Shown in pieces: positions 56,525 to 64,000 of a stretch of DNA of 64,000 nucleotides. Position numbers and translations under genes: made by a program. Origin of the DNA: Oceanococcus atlanticus (GTDB lineage: Bacteria > Pseudomonadota > Gammaproteobacteria > Nevskiales > Oceanococcaceae); assembly GCF_002088235.1 (NCBI RefSeq), contig NZ_AQQV01000004.1:62001-126000 (forward strand), written 5' to 3'. Numbering within the stretch: position 1 is the stretch's first letter; the number at the start of each line of letters is the position of its first letter. Under the pieces are notes generated by a model. It was given only the letters and a program-made list of their open reading frames with translations. It was not told the DNA's origin and did no database searches.

Positions 56525-57445
56525 ATGCGTATTGTTTTTGCCGGCACGCCGGAGTTCGCCGCCCGCCCGTTGCAGGCCTTGCTGGGGCATGACGATCTGG
56601 ATGTGGTGGCGGTCTACACCCAGCCGGATCGACCGGCCGGGCGTGGACGCAAGCTGAGCCCCAGTCCGGTCAAGCAGGTGGCGCTGGCGCATGATTTGCC
56701 GGTGTATCAGCCGCCTTCGCTCAAGCAGGCTGAGGCCCAGGCCGAACTCGCGGCGCTTAAGCCCGATCTGATGGTGGTCATCGCCTATGGGCTGATTTTG
56801 CCCCAGGCGGTGCTGGATATTCCGGCCCGCGGCTGCGTCAACCTGCATGCTTCGCTGCTGCCGCGCTGGCGCGGTGCGGCGCCGATACAGCGCGCCATTG
56901 AAGCCGGTGACACGCGCACCGGGCTGTGCCTGATGCAGATGGAAGCCGGGCTGGATACCGGACCGGTTCTGGCCTGCGAGTCCCTGGAAATCGATGCGCA
57001 CATGACCGGTGGCCTGCTGCACGATGCGCTGATGGCGCGCGGGGCGCAGTGCTTGCCCGGCTGGTTGGCAACCCTGGATCAGCTGCAAGCCCAGGAGCAG
57101 GACGATGCGCTGGCCACCTATGCGCACAAATTGAGTAAGGATGACGGCCGGCTGGATTTTTCCCGCCCGGCGACCGAACTGGCCCTCAAGCTGCGGGCTT
57201 TTGATCCCTGGCCCGGCTGCTTTGCGGCGCTCGATGGCCAGGCCGTCAAGCTGGCCGGCCTGGTTGAGGTGCTGGCGCACAGTGAGGCCGCGCCAGGCAC
57301 GATTGTTGAGGTTTCAGACACGATGACGATTGCCTGTGCCCAGGGTGCCTTGCGCCTCAATCAGATTCAGTTTCCTGGCGCCCGGCGCATGAGCGTGGCT
57401 GAAGCTGCGCGTGGTCGCGATCTGTCGGAGCGCTGTTTTGACTGA
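56525..57445 (+). CDS. fmt: Fmt, methionyl-tRNA formyltransferase
   Basis: Enzyme of 306 residues that formylates initiator Met-tRNA with 10-formyl-THF. Seen: IVFAGTPEFAARPLQALL, the insert loop QPDRPAGRGRKLSPSPVK, the catalytic Asn/His in NLHASLLPRWRGAAPIQRAI, GLCLMQMEAGLDTGPVL with the catalytic aspartate, and a C-terminal OB-fold (KLSKDDGRLDF, AFDPWPGCFA). It lies 10 bp after def and overlaps rsmB by 8 bp. Confidence 0.97.
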   Translation: MRIVFAGTPEFAARPLQALLGHDDLDVVAVYTQPDRPAGRGRKLSPSPVKQVALAHDLPVYQPPSLKQAEAQAELAALKPDLMVVIAYGLILPQAVLDIPARGCVNLHASLLPRWRGAAPIQRAIEAGDTRTGLCLMQMEAGLDTGPVLACESLEIDAHMTGGLLHDALMARGAQCLPGWLATLDQLQAQEQDDALATYAHKLSKDDGRLDFSRPATELALKLRAFDPWPGCFAALDGQAVKLAGLVEVLAHSEAAPGTIVEVSDTMTIACAQGALRLNQIQFPGARRMSVAEAARGRDLSERCFD

Positions 57446-58700
57446 CTCCCGCCAGGTGGTGCTCAAAGCCCTGTCGCTGCTCAATACAGGGCGTAACCTG
57501 CCCGATGCACTGAGTCAGGCGGGTATCAGTAAGCTTTCGCCACGTGATCGCGCTTTTGCGCGTCGCCTGGCCGTTCATGCGGTGCGCCACCGACGGCGAC
57601 TCGAACAACAGATCCAGGCTTATCTGCAACGCCCGACCAAAGACCGCGGCGTGCTGGATCTCTTGTGGCTGGGCGCTGCGCAGATTGACTTGGCCGATGT
57701 GGCAACGCACGCAGCGGTCAATTCAACGGTCGAGGTCGCACCCAAGCGCCTGCGTGGTTTGGTCAATGCCATCTTGCGCCGTCGCCTGCGCGAAGCGCCC
57801 GCCGCGCCGCAGGGCTTGGCCGAGCAGCACTCTTTTCCGGGTTGGATGGTGGCGCGGATCACTCGCGACTGGGGTGATCGTGCGGGCGAAATTCTCGATC
57901 AGTTGAATCAGGATCCGGCCTTGTGTCTGCGGATCAACCGGCAGAAATCGTCGCGAGCGCAGTGGTTGACGGCATTGTCTGATGACAGCGCACAGTCGCT
58001 GGGCAGCGATGTCGTGCAATCCGATGGCGTTGTGCTGGCGCAGTCGCGTGAACTGGCCGAACTGCCGGGTTATGCCGATGGTGGGCTTTCTGTGCAGGGG
58101 CCCTCGGCACAGGCGGCCGCGCATTTGATGCAGCTGCAGTCCGGGCAACGCGTGCTTGATGCCTGTGCTGCGCCCGGTGGCAAAACCGCGCACATGCTTG
58201 AGCTGTGTCCTGACATCGTGTGCACGGCGCTGGATATCGAGCCGGCGCGCGTGGCGCGGATTGAAGACAACCTCAAGCGTCTTGGATTGCAGGCGCGTTG
58301 TATGAGCGGCGATATGCTGGAACCGGGCGATTGGGCCGGCGAGTATGACCGCGTCCTGTTGGACGTGCCGTGCTCTGGCACGGGTGTGATTGCCCGCCAC
58401 CCGGACATCAAATGGTTACGGCGTGAGCAGGACGTGGCGCAGCTCGCCGCACGTCAGCTCAAGATGTTGCAGCGTGCCTGGTCGTGGCTGGCGCCGGGCG
58501 GCGTGCTGCTGTACTGCACCTGCTCCATTTTGAGCGAGGAAAATGATGCGGTTGTCGCCGGGTTCCTTAATGAGCAGCCAGAGGCGCGCTTGCAGGCCTT
58601 GAGCCTACCGTTCGGTCAGGCAAGCGAGTATGGTTGGCGCGTGGCGCCGCAGGCGCCTTACGAAGGTTTTTACTTTGCGCGTTTGATCAAGGACCCCTGA
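57438..58700 (+). CDS. rsmB: RsmB, 16S rRNA m5C967 methyltransferase
   Basis: Protein of 420 residues with an N-terminal NusB-like domain (VVLKALSLLNTGRNLPDALSQ, LVNAILRRRLRE) and a C-terminal SAM methyltransferase. Seen: the SAM motif LDACAAPGGKTAHMLEL, DVPCSGTGVIARHPDIKWLR with the first catalytic cysteine, and LLYCTCSILSEEND with the nucleophile cysteine. The start is a TTG at 57438 with a GGAG site at the right distance, inside the fmt end; a GTG at 57456 is less likely. Confidence 0.95.
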   Translation: MTDSRQVVLKALSLLNTGRNLPDALSQAGISKLSPRDRAFARRLAVHAVRHRRRLEQQIQAYLQRPTKDRGVLDLLWLGAAQIDLADVATHAAVNSTVEVAPKRLRGLVNAILRRRLREAPAAPQGLAEQHSFPGWMVARITRDWGDRAGEILDQLNQDPALCLRINRQKSSRAQWLTALSDDSAQSLGSDVVQSDGVVLAQSRELAELPGYADGGLSVQGPSAQAAAHLMQLQSGQRVLDACAAPGGKTAHMLELCPDIVCTALDIEPARVARIEDNLKRLGLQARCMSGDMLEPGDWAGEYDRVLLDVPCSGTGVIARHPDIKWLRREQDVAQLAARQLKMLQRAWSWLAPGGVLLYCTCSILSEENDAVVAGFLNEQPEARLQALSLPFGQASEYGWRVAPQAPYEGFYFARLIKDP

Positions 58701-58769
58701 CGGCATCGTGAACGCAGCATTGCTAGTCAAAAGTTGCCCGAGGCTGGTGTCGCGCCGGCCGTCAGCACT

Positions 58770-60146
58770 ATGAAAATTATTATTCTCGGGGCCGGCCAAG
58801 TGGGTTCCACACTGGCGGAAAACCTTGCGGGTGAGAACAACGACGTTACCGTTGTCGACACCAACAGCGCCTTGTTGCAGGAGCTGCAGGATCGGCTCGA
58901 CATCCGCACGGTTGCTGGCTTTGCCTCGTACCCGGATGTGCTGGCGCGAGCCGGCGCTGATGATGCGGACATGGTGATCGCCGTGACCGACTCGGACGAA
59001 ACCAATCTGGTGGCCTGTCAGGTCGCGTACTCCATGTTCCACACGCCGACCAAGATTGCGCGTGTGCGTGCGGCGGAATATCAGCGTAATGGCGGCATGC
59101 TGTTTGCGCCGGACGCGATGCCGGTGGACATGCAGATCAGCCCCGAGCAGCTGGTGACCGACTACATCACCCGCCTGATCGAATACCCCGGTGCCCTGCA
59201 GGTGGTGGATTTCGCGCATGGCCGGGTTCGTCTGGTGGGCGTTAAGGCCTTGTTTGGTGGGCCGCTGGTCGGGCAGGAGCTGCGTGAACTGGCTGCACAC
59301 ATCCCCAATGTGGACAGCCGCGTGGCGGCGATTTATCGGCGTGGAAAGCCGATCATGCCGGAAGGCGACACCGTGGTTGAGGCCGGCGATGAAGTGTTTT
59401 TCGTGGCCGCGCGTGAGGACATCTCCAAGGTGATGTCGGAGATGCGTCGCATCGACAAGCCGGTCAAGCGGGTGTTGCTGGCTGGCGGCGGCAACATCGG
59501 CCTGCGCCTGGCCAAGGCGCTGGAGTCGCGCTGCCGGGTGCGTTTGATCGAGCGCGACCGTGAACGCGCGCGGTATTTGTCCGAGCGTCTTAACAACACC
59601 ATCGTGCTGGCCGGTGATGCGGCCAACGAAAACCTGTTGATCGAAGAGAACATTGAGCATGCCGATGTGTTCTGCGCGGTCACCAACGATGACGAGGCCA
59701 ACATTCTCTCGGCGATGCTGGCCAAACGGTTGGGCGCGACCCGCGTGCTCTCGCTGATCAATCGACCGGCTTATCTTGACCTGGTTGAAGATCGCGACGT
59801 GGACATCGCGATTTCGCCGCAGCAGTCAACGGTCAGTGCTTTGCTGTCACATGTGCGTCGCGGAGACGTGGTGCGCGTGCACAGTCTGCGTCGCGGTGCG
59901 GCGGAGGCGATTGAGGCCGTGGCCCATGGTGACCAGCGTTCCTCCAAGGTGGTGGGGCGGCGCATCGATGAGATCAAGTGGCCACAGGGGGCCAGCGTGG
60001 GCGCCATCGTGCGCAGGGATAAGGTCATCATTGCGCACCATGACACGGTGATCGAATCCGAAGATCACGTCATTGTGTTCATGGTTGATAAGCGCTACAC
60101 GCCGCAGGTCGAACGCCTGTTTCAGGTCGGTATCACCTTTCTGTGA
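58770..60146 (+). CDS. trkA: TrkA, regulatory subunit of potassium uptake
   Basis: Cytoplasmic NAD-binding protein of 458 residues that gates TrkH. Seen: two repeats, each a Rossmann RCK-N domain plus RCK-C domain: [30 protein letters not shown] in the first and [19 protein letters not shown] in the second, with [37 protein letters not shown]. The frame opens 12 codons earlier, but the ATG at 58770 gives the exact family start. The 69-bp gap after rsmB shows no clear promoter. It overlaps trkH by four bases. Confidence 0.97.
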   Translation: MKIIILGAGQVGSTLAENLAGENNDVTVVDTNSALLQELQDRLDIRTVAGFASYPDVLARAGADDADMVIAVTDSDETNLVACQVAYSMFHTPTKIARVRAAEYQRNGGMLFAPDAMPVDMQISPEQLVTDYITRLIEYPGALQVVDFAHGRVRLVGVKALFGGPLVGQELRELAAHIPNVDSRVAAIYRRGKPIMPEGDTVVEAGDEVFFVAAREDISKVMSEMRRIDKPVKRVLLAGGGNIGLRLAKALESRCRVRLIERDRERARYLSERLNNTIVLAGDAANENLLIEENIEHADVFCAVTNDDEANILSAMLAKRLGATRVLSLINRPAYLDLVEDRDVDIAISPQQSTVSALLSHVRRGDVVRVHSLRRGAAEAIEAVAHGDQRSSKVVGRRIDEIKWPQGASVGAIVRRDKVIIAHHDTVIESEDHVIVFMVDKRYTPQVERLFQVGITFL

Positions 60147-61636
60147 GCAACCCGTTGCTGTCAGCCGTGCGCCACTGGCAGTGGCGTCATCCCTACGTCG
60201 CGGTTCAGCGCGTGCTGGGCATCTTGCTGATGATGTTTTCGGTGACCATGCTCACCCCGGTGCCCGTGGCATTGCTCTCGCATGAGCCGGTGCACCGTTT
60301 TGTTGACGCTTTTGCGGTCACTATCATCACCGGTTTGCTGATCTGGCTGCCGGTGCGCCGTCAGCGCGCCGATCTGCGTCTGCGCGACGGGTTTCTCATC
60401 GTCTGCTCATTCTGGGTGGTGCTGGGGATGTTCGGCTGCGTGCCATTTCTGGTCGGCGACAGCTTTGGTCTGTCGTGGACTGACGCGGTGTTCGAATCCA
60501 TGTCCGGGCTGACCACGACCGGTTCGACTGTGCTCAGCGGCCTCGACGCCATGCCACGCGGCTTGTTGTACTACCGTCAGCAGTTGCAGTGGCTGGGCGG
60601 CATGGGGATCGTGGTCCTGGCCGTGGCCATTCTGCCCATGCTCGGGGTCGGGGGCATGCAGTTGTATCGTGCTGAAATGCCCGGTCCGGTCAAGGACAAC
60701 AAGCTGACCCCGCGTATCACCGAGACGGCCAAGGCCTTGTGGTTCATTTACCTTGGCCTGACTCTGCTCTGTGGTCTGGCCTACTGGCTGGCAGGCATGT
60801 CGGTCTTTGATGCCATCGGGCATGCGTTTTCAACGGTCGCCATCGGTGGTTTTTCGACCCACGATGCGAGTATCGCGTGGTTCAACAATCCGCTGATCGA
60901 GGCCCTTGCGGTGGCCTTCATGGTGCTTTCGGCGTGCAACTTCGCCTTGCATTTTGCGGCCTGGCGCAGCACCAGTCTGATGGTTTACCTGCGTGATCCG
61001 GAAGCCGTTGGCATGGTGTTGATTCTGGCCCTGGTCAGCGTTATTGCCATTGTGACCTTGTGGTTGGCGGGGACTTACGCAAGCTTTGACACCACCGTGC
61101 TCAAGGCGGTGTTCCAGGTGGTTTCGACAGGGACAACCACGGGCTTTTCGTCCGCGCCGTTTTCGCTATGGCCTTCGTTTTTGCCAGTGCTGTTGATCTT
61201 TATCAGTTTCATTGGCGGTTGCGCCGCTTCCACGGCTGGGGGCATGAAAGTCATTCGGGTGCTGTTGCTGGTCAAGCAAGGGCAACGCGAGGTTGCGCGC
61301 CTGATTCATCCGGCGGCGGAGTATCCGGTCAAGCTCGGGCACCGTGCCGTGTCTGGGCATGTGGTCGAAGCTGTCTGGGGGTTTTTCTCGATCTACGTTG
61401 CCCTGTTCGCCATGATGCTGTTGCTGCTGATGGCTTTCGGCCTGGATCAGGTCACCGCGTTTTCGGCGGTGGCAGCCTGTTTGAACAACCTTGGGCCTGG
61501 TCTTGGCGAGGTGGCTGAAAACTTCGCCAGCGTGCCGGATCCGGCCAAATGGGTGTTGGTTTTTGCCATGTTGCTTGGCCGTCTGGAAATCTTCACGTTA
61601 CTGGTGCTGTTTACACCGGCCTTCTGGCGCCGCTGA
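60143..61636 (+). CDS. trkH: TrkH, potassium uptake membrane subunit
   Basis: Membrane protein of 497 residues of the superfamily of K+ transporters. Seen: four pore-loop repeats with selectivity-filter regions such as [51 protein letters not shown] and [16 protein letters not shown], and 10-12 hydrophobic helices. With TrkA it forms the ATP-gated, low-affinity K+ uptake system. The start is GTG at 60143 within a GTGA overlap with trkA. It ends 69 bp before thrB. Confidence 0.96.
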   Translation: MSNPLLSAVRHWQWRHPYVAVQRVLGILLMMFSVTMLTPVPVALLSHEPVHRFVDAFAVTIITGLLIWLPVRRQRADLRLRDGFLIVCSFWVVLGMFGCVPFLVGDSFGLSWTDAVFESMSGLTTTGSTVLSGLDAMPRGLLYYRQQLQWLGGMGIVVLAVAILPMLGVGGMQLYRAEMPGPVKDNKLTPRITETAKALWFIYLGLTLLCGLAYWLAGMSVFDAIGHAFSTVAIGGFSTHDASIAWFNNPLIEALAVAFMVLSACNFALHFAAWRSTSLMVYLRDPEAVGMVLILALVSVIAIVTLWLAGTYASFDTTVLKAVFQVVSTGTTTGFSSAPFSLWPSFLPVLLIFISFIGGCAASTAGGMKVIRVLLLVKQGQREVARLIHPAAEYPVKLGHRAVSGHVVEAVWGFFSIYVALFAMMLLLLMAFGLDQVTAFSAVAACLNNLGPGLGEVAENFASVPDPAKWVLVFAMLLGRLEIFTLLVLFTPAFWRR

Positions 61637-61639
61637 CCA

Positions 61640-61654
61640 CCCCGCCGTGCGGGG
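61640..61654 (+). terminator. GC hairpin after trkH
   Basis: CCCCGC-CGT-GCGGGG, a perfect 6-bp stem starting 4 bases after the trkH stop. It lacks a T-run (GCGTTG follows), so it is at best a weak terminator or an RNA-stabilising end. TATCAT at about 61670-61675 could be the -10 box of the thrB operon. Confidence 0.35.
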
Positions 61655-61705
61655 CGCGTTGACGCTGCGCTATCATTGCGCGTTTTTCACCGCCTGGCAG
61701 GCCGA

Positions 61706-62647
61706 ATGAGCGTCTTTACGCCCGTCTCCGAATCCGAGTTACGCAGTTATCTCAATGCATATGAGCTCGGTGAACTCGTCGGTTACAAGGGAATTGAAGA
61801 AGGAATTGAGAACACCAATTTCTTTCTCACCACCAGCCACGGCGAGTTTGTACTGACCCTGTTTGAACGCACGCCGGCTGCTGACCTGCCTTACTTTCTT
61901 GGCGTTATGGACCACCTTTCGCGTGCCGGTATTCCCAGTGCGCGCCCAATGCCGCGACGTGATGGCGAGGTGCTCGGTACGCTGAATGGTCGTGCTACGG
62001 CCATCGTCGAACGTCTGTCAGGGCGCGGGGTGGATCAACCCAGCCCGGAGCAGGCTGCTGCGCTGGGTACGGTGCTGGCCAAAATGCACAAAGCTGCGGC
62101 TGATTTCCCTGCCCAGCGGCCTAACTGCCGCGGTCCATCCTGGTGGACGCCCGCGCTCAAGGAGCTGCACGACAAGCTGCCGCAAGAGCAGCTCGCATTG
62201 TTGCAGGATGAAGTGGCCTACCAGGCTCGCGTGGACCAGTCCGCCTTACCTGGCGGTGTGGTTCATGCGGACCTTTTTCGCGACAACGCGTTGTTTGATG
62301 GCCCGCGCCTGACCGGACTTATCGACTTCTACTACGCCTGCAACGATGCCTGGGCCTACGATGTGGCGGTGTGCGTTAACGACTGGGCGATCAACGCCGA
62401 AGGGTGCTTCAACGCGTCGGTCTACGATGCGCTGGTTGGCGCCTATGCGCAGGAGCGGGCGTTTTCGGAGGCGGAATGCCAGGCTTGGCCAGGGCAGTTA
62501 CGTCGCGCAGCACTGCGCTTTTGGGTCTCGAGATTGCTGGATTGGCATTTCCCTCGGGCTGGCGAGCTGACGTACAGCAAGGACCCGGCTGAATTTGAGC
62601 GCATTTTGCTTGCGCACCGGCAGCGCACGCCGCAGTGGCCGGGATGA
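61706..62647 (+). CDS. thrB: ThrB, homoserine kinase (aminoglycoside-phosphotransferase fold)
   Basis: Kinase of 313 residues that makes O-phosphohomoserine for threonine synthesis. It is the APH-like type II form found in pseudomonads, not the GHMP form of Escherichia coli. Seen: MSVFTPVSESELRSYL opening, GIENTNFFLTTSHGEFVLTLFE (nucleotide region), the catalytic VVHADLFRDNALFD with Asp and Asn, the metal aspartate in GLIDFYYACND and the helical RLLDWHFPR end. The ATG at 61706 is the conserved start. It overlaps the TRAP small permease by four bases. Confidence 0.95.
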   Translation: MSVFTPVSESELRSYLNAYELGELVGYKGIEEGIENTNFFLTTSHGEFVLTLFERTPAADLPYFLGVMDHLSRAGIPSARPMPRRDGEVLGTLNGRATAIVERLSGRGVDQPSPEQAAALGTVLAKMHKAAADFPAQRPNCRGPSWWTPALKELHDKLPQEQLALLQDEVAYQARVDQSALPGGVVHADLFRDNALFDGPRLTGLIDFYYACNDAWAYDVAVCVNDWAINAEGCFNASVYDALVGAYAQERAFSEAECQAWPGQLRRAALRFWVSRLLDWHFPRAGELTYSKDPAEFERILLAHRQRTPQWPG

Positions 62648-63168
62648 CAGCGCTGTTGAGCGTGTTACGGGTGCTGGAGCGTGGCAACCGCGTGCTCTTT
62701 ACCTTGGCCGCCTGGGCTTGCTTGCTGATGGCCCTGCTCGGTTTTGCCATCGTGGTTGCGCGTTACGGCTTTTCGACAGGGTCGATTGCCGCGCAGGAGC
62801 TGGTGGTCTATCTGCATGCCTTTGTCCTGCTCTGCGCTGCGGCCACCACATTGGCCGCCGATGGCCATGTTCGTGTCGATATCTTCTACTCACGCTGGTC
62901 GGCGCGTCGCCGGGCCCTGGTCAATCTGGCGGGCAGCCTTTTGCTGCTGTTGCCCGTGATGTTGTTCGTGCTGTTGATCAGCTGGGAGTACGTCGGTCAG
63001 GCCTGGTTGCGGCGTGAGGCCTCCGCCGAGCCCGGTGGTCTTGCCGCGGTCTACCTGTTGAAAAGCCTGATCCTGCTGTTTGCGCTGCAGATGATTTTGC
63101 AAGGTGTTTTGCAGGCCGCGCTGGCATGGCAGAGCTGGCGCGGCAACGCTGAGGATGCCCCGGCATGA
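62644..63168 (+). CDS. dctQ: TRAP transporter small permease (DctQ family)
   Basis: Membrane protein of 174 residues with four hydrophobic helices: LFTLAAWACLLMALLGFAIVVA, ELVVYLHAFVLLCAAATTLA, LVNLAGSLLLLLPVMLFVLLIS and VYLLKSLILLFALQMILQGV. These, with the GHVRVDIFYSRWSARRR motif, mark the DctQ family. It pairs with the large permease gene that overlaps it by four bases. A periplasmic binding protein (DctP) is needed and should lie past the window. The substrate, often a dicarboxylate, keto acid or amino acid-related acid, cannot be told. Confidence 0.93.
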   Translation: MTALLSVLRVLERGNRVLFTLAAWACLLMALLGFAIVVARYGFSTGSIAAQELVVYLHAFVLLCAAATTLAADGHVRVDIFYSRWSARRRALVNLAGSLLLLLPVMLFVLLISWEYVGQAWLRREASAEPGGLAAVYLLKSLILLFALQMILQGVLQAALAWQSWRGNAEDAPA

Positions 63169-64000
63169 TCGCCCTGCTTATGTTCTTGGCGGTCTGTGGT
63201 GTTTTGCTGCTGGGCTACCCGGTGGCCCTGACGCTGGCGGGCGTGGCCTTGTGGTTTGCACTGTTCGGCACCACGCTGGGTTTGATCGAATCGAGTGAGC
63301 TGCTGGCCTTTCCCAGCCGCCTGTTCGGCATCATGAACAATCAGACCCTGGTTGCGGTGCCGCTGTTCGTGCTGATGGGCGTGGTGCTGGAAAAGGCCAA
63401 GCTGGCTGAAGAACTGTTGGATTCCATGGCAGCTTTGGCCGGGCGTCTGCGGGGTGGGCTGGGCGTGTCCGTGGTTCTGGTCGGGGCCTTGCTCGCGGCG
63501 TCTACGGGTATTGTCGGCGCCACGGTGGTGACCATGGGCCTGCTCTCGCTGCCGACCATGCTCAAGCGTGGTTATTCCCCCGCCGTGGCCAGTGGCACGA
63601 TTGCTGCCGCCGGGACGCTGGGTCAGATCATTCCGCCTTCGATCATCCTGGTGCTGCTTGGCGACGTGCTGTCATCGGCCTATCAGCAGGCACAGCTGGC
63701 CCAAGGCATTTTCAGCCTGCAAACGGTCTCGGTGGGCGATCTTTTCGTCGGTGCGCTGGTCCCAGGGTTGCTGTTGGTCAGCGCTTATGTGGTCTACCTG
63801 TTTATTCTGGCCGCCGTGAAGCCGCAGCTGATGCCTGCGCCGGCAGCGCAAGACTGTGTGCGCGGAGCGGCCTTGTGGTCGCAAATGATGCGCGGGCTGG
63901 TGCCGCCCTTGATGCTGATTATCGCGGTTCTGGGTTCGATCATGCTGGGTTTCGCCACCCCGACCGAGGCCGCTGCCGTTGGCGCTTGCGGAGCCCTGCT
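63165..64000 (+). CDS. dctM: TRAP transporter large permease (DctM family), partial
   Basis: At least 278 residues, cut by the window end; the complete family protein has about 430. Seen: ALLMFLAVCGVLLLGYPVALTLAGVALWFAL, NNQTLVAVPLFVLMGVVLEKA, LAASTGIVGATVVTMGLLSLPTMLKRGYSPAVASGTIAAAGTLGQIIPPSIILVL, and the family motif FATPTEAAAVGACGAL at the cut. It is the Na+- or H+-coupled translocating subunit with DctQ. Co-transcribed with thrB by start-stop overlap. Confidence 0.95.
   Translation, partial: MIALLMFLAVCGVLLLGYPVALTLAGVALWFALFGTTLGLIESSELLAFPSRLFGIMNNQTLVAVPLFVLMGVVLEKAKLAEELLDSMAALAGRLRGGLGVSVVLVGALLAASTGIVGATVVTMGLLSLPTMLKRGYSPAVASGTIAAAGTLGQIIPPSIILVLLGDVLSSAYQQAQLAQGIFSLQTVSVGDLFVGALVPGLLLVSAYVVYLFILAAVKPQLMPAPAAQDCVRGAALWSQMMRGLVPPLMLIIAVLGSIMLGFATPTEAAAVGACGAL

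Overview
The window is about 64 kb of GC-rich chromosomal DNA, densely packed with housekeeping genes. It comes from a gammaproteobacterium. Several gene blocks are typical of that class: hslU / ubiE-ubiJ-ubiB, yrbG-kdsD-kdsC-lptC-lptA-lptB, ibaG-murA-hisGDC, petABC-sspB, rpsU-yqeY-dnaG-rpoD, def-fmt-rsmB-trkA-trkH and a LysM gene-dprA-smg-topA. The combination, with an EphD-like hydrolase/dehydrogenase fusion and a PF10118 protein, would fit a Nevskiales/Xanthomonadales-like or oligotrophic marine lineage, but the order cannot be fixed from this sequence. I see no prophage, insertion sequence, CRISPR array or integron.

Layout. 1-3.8 kb: end of hslU, a DUF971 gene, then the ubiquinone genes ubiE-ubiJ-ubiB. 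3.9-7.5 kb: an accessory operon (M24-fold protein, epoxide-hydrolase/SDR fusion, PF10118 ferritin-like protein) behind its own promoter, with a perfect 18-bp palindrome over the -35 box. 7.6-12.3 kb: ctpA and envC on the minus strand, then yibN-secB-gpsA on the plus strand. 12.3-16.5 kb: the minus-strand LPS export and Kdo operon. 16.6-22.9 kb: an ABC-2 exporter pair (yadG/yadH-like), ibaG, murA, hisG, hisD, hisC. 22.9-26.2 kb: cytochrome bc1 (petABC), a strong terminator, and sspB. 26.2-29.8 kb (minus): FAD oxidase, yraN, lpoA. 29.8-33.2 kb: rsmI, RNase P RNA, a leader ending in an intrinsic terminator, pckA, and tRNA-Val(CAC).

33.2-38.1 kb: a lipoprotein oligoendopeptidase F, a membrane diguanylate cyclase, and two divergent response regulators. 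38.2-39.8 kb: purEK. 40.0-44.7 kb (minus): rpsU-yqeY-dnaG, rpoD, tRNA-Ile2. 44.7-47.0 kb: tsaD-folB-uppP. 47.0-50.6 kb (minus): tsaC-hemF-oxyR-cca. 50.7-55.9 kb (minus): LysM gene-dprA-smg-topA. 56.0-64.0 kb: def-fmt-rsmB-trkA-trkH, then thrB-dctQ-dctM, cut by the window end.

Most of the window serves envelope building (lpt, kds, murA, uppP, lpoA, envC), respiration (ubi, pet), translation (rpsU, def, fmt, tsaC, tsaD, cca, rsmI, rsmB) and amino acid or purine synthesis. The less ordinary parts are the 3.9-7.5 kb operon with its operator-like palindrome, the terminator-ended leader before pckA, a dprA reading frame with no ATG/GTG/TTG start where homology requires one, the three-gene c-di-GMP/response-regulator island, and the exporter pair standing where the mla operon usually lies. 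All gene names rest on motif and family recognition by eye; no search was run.
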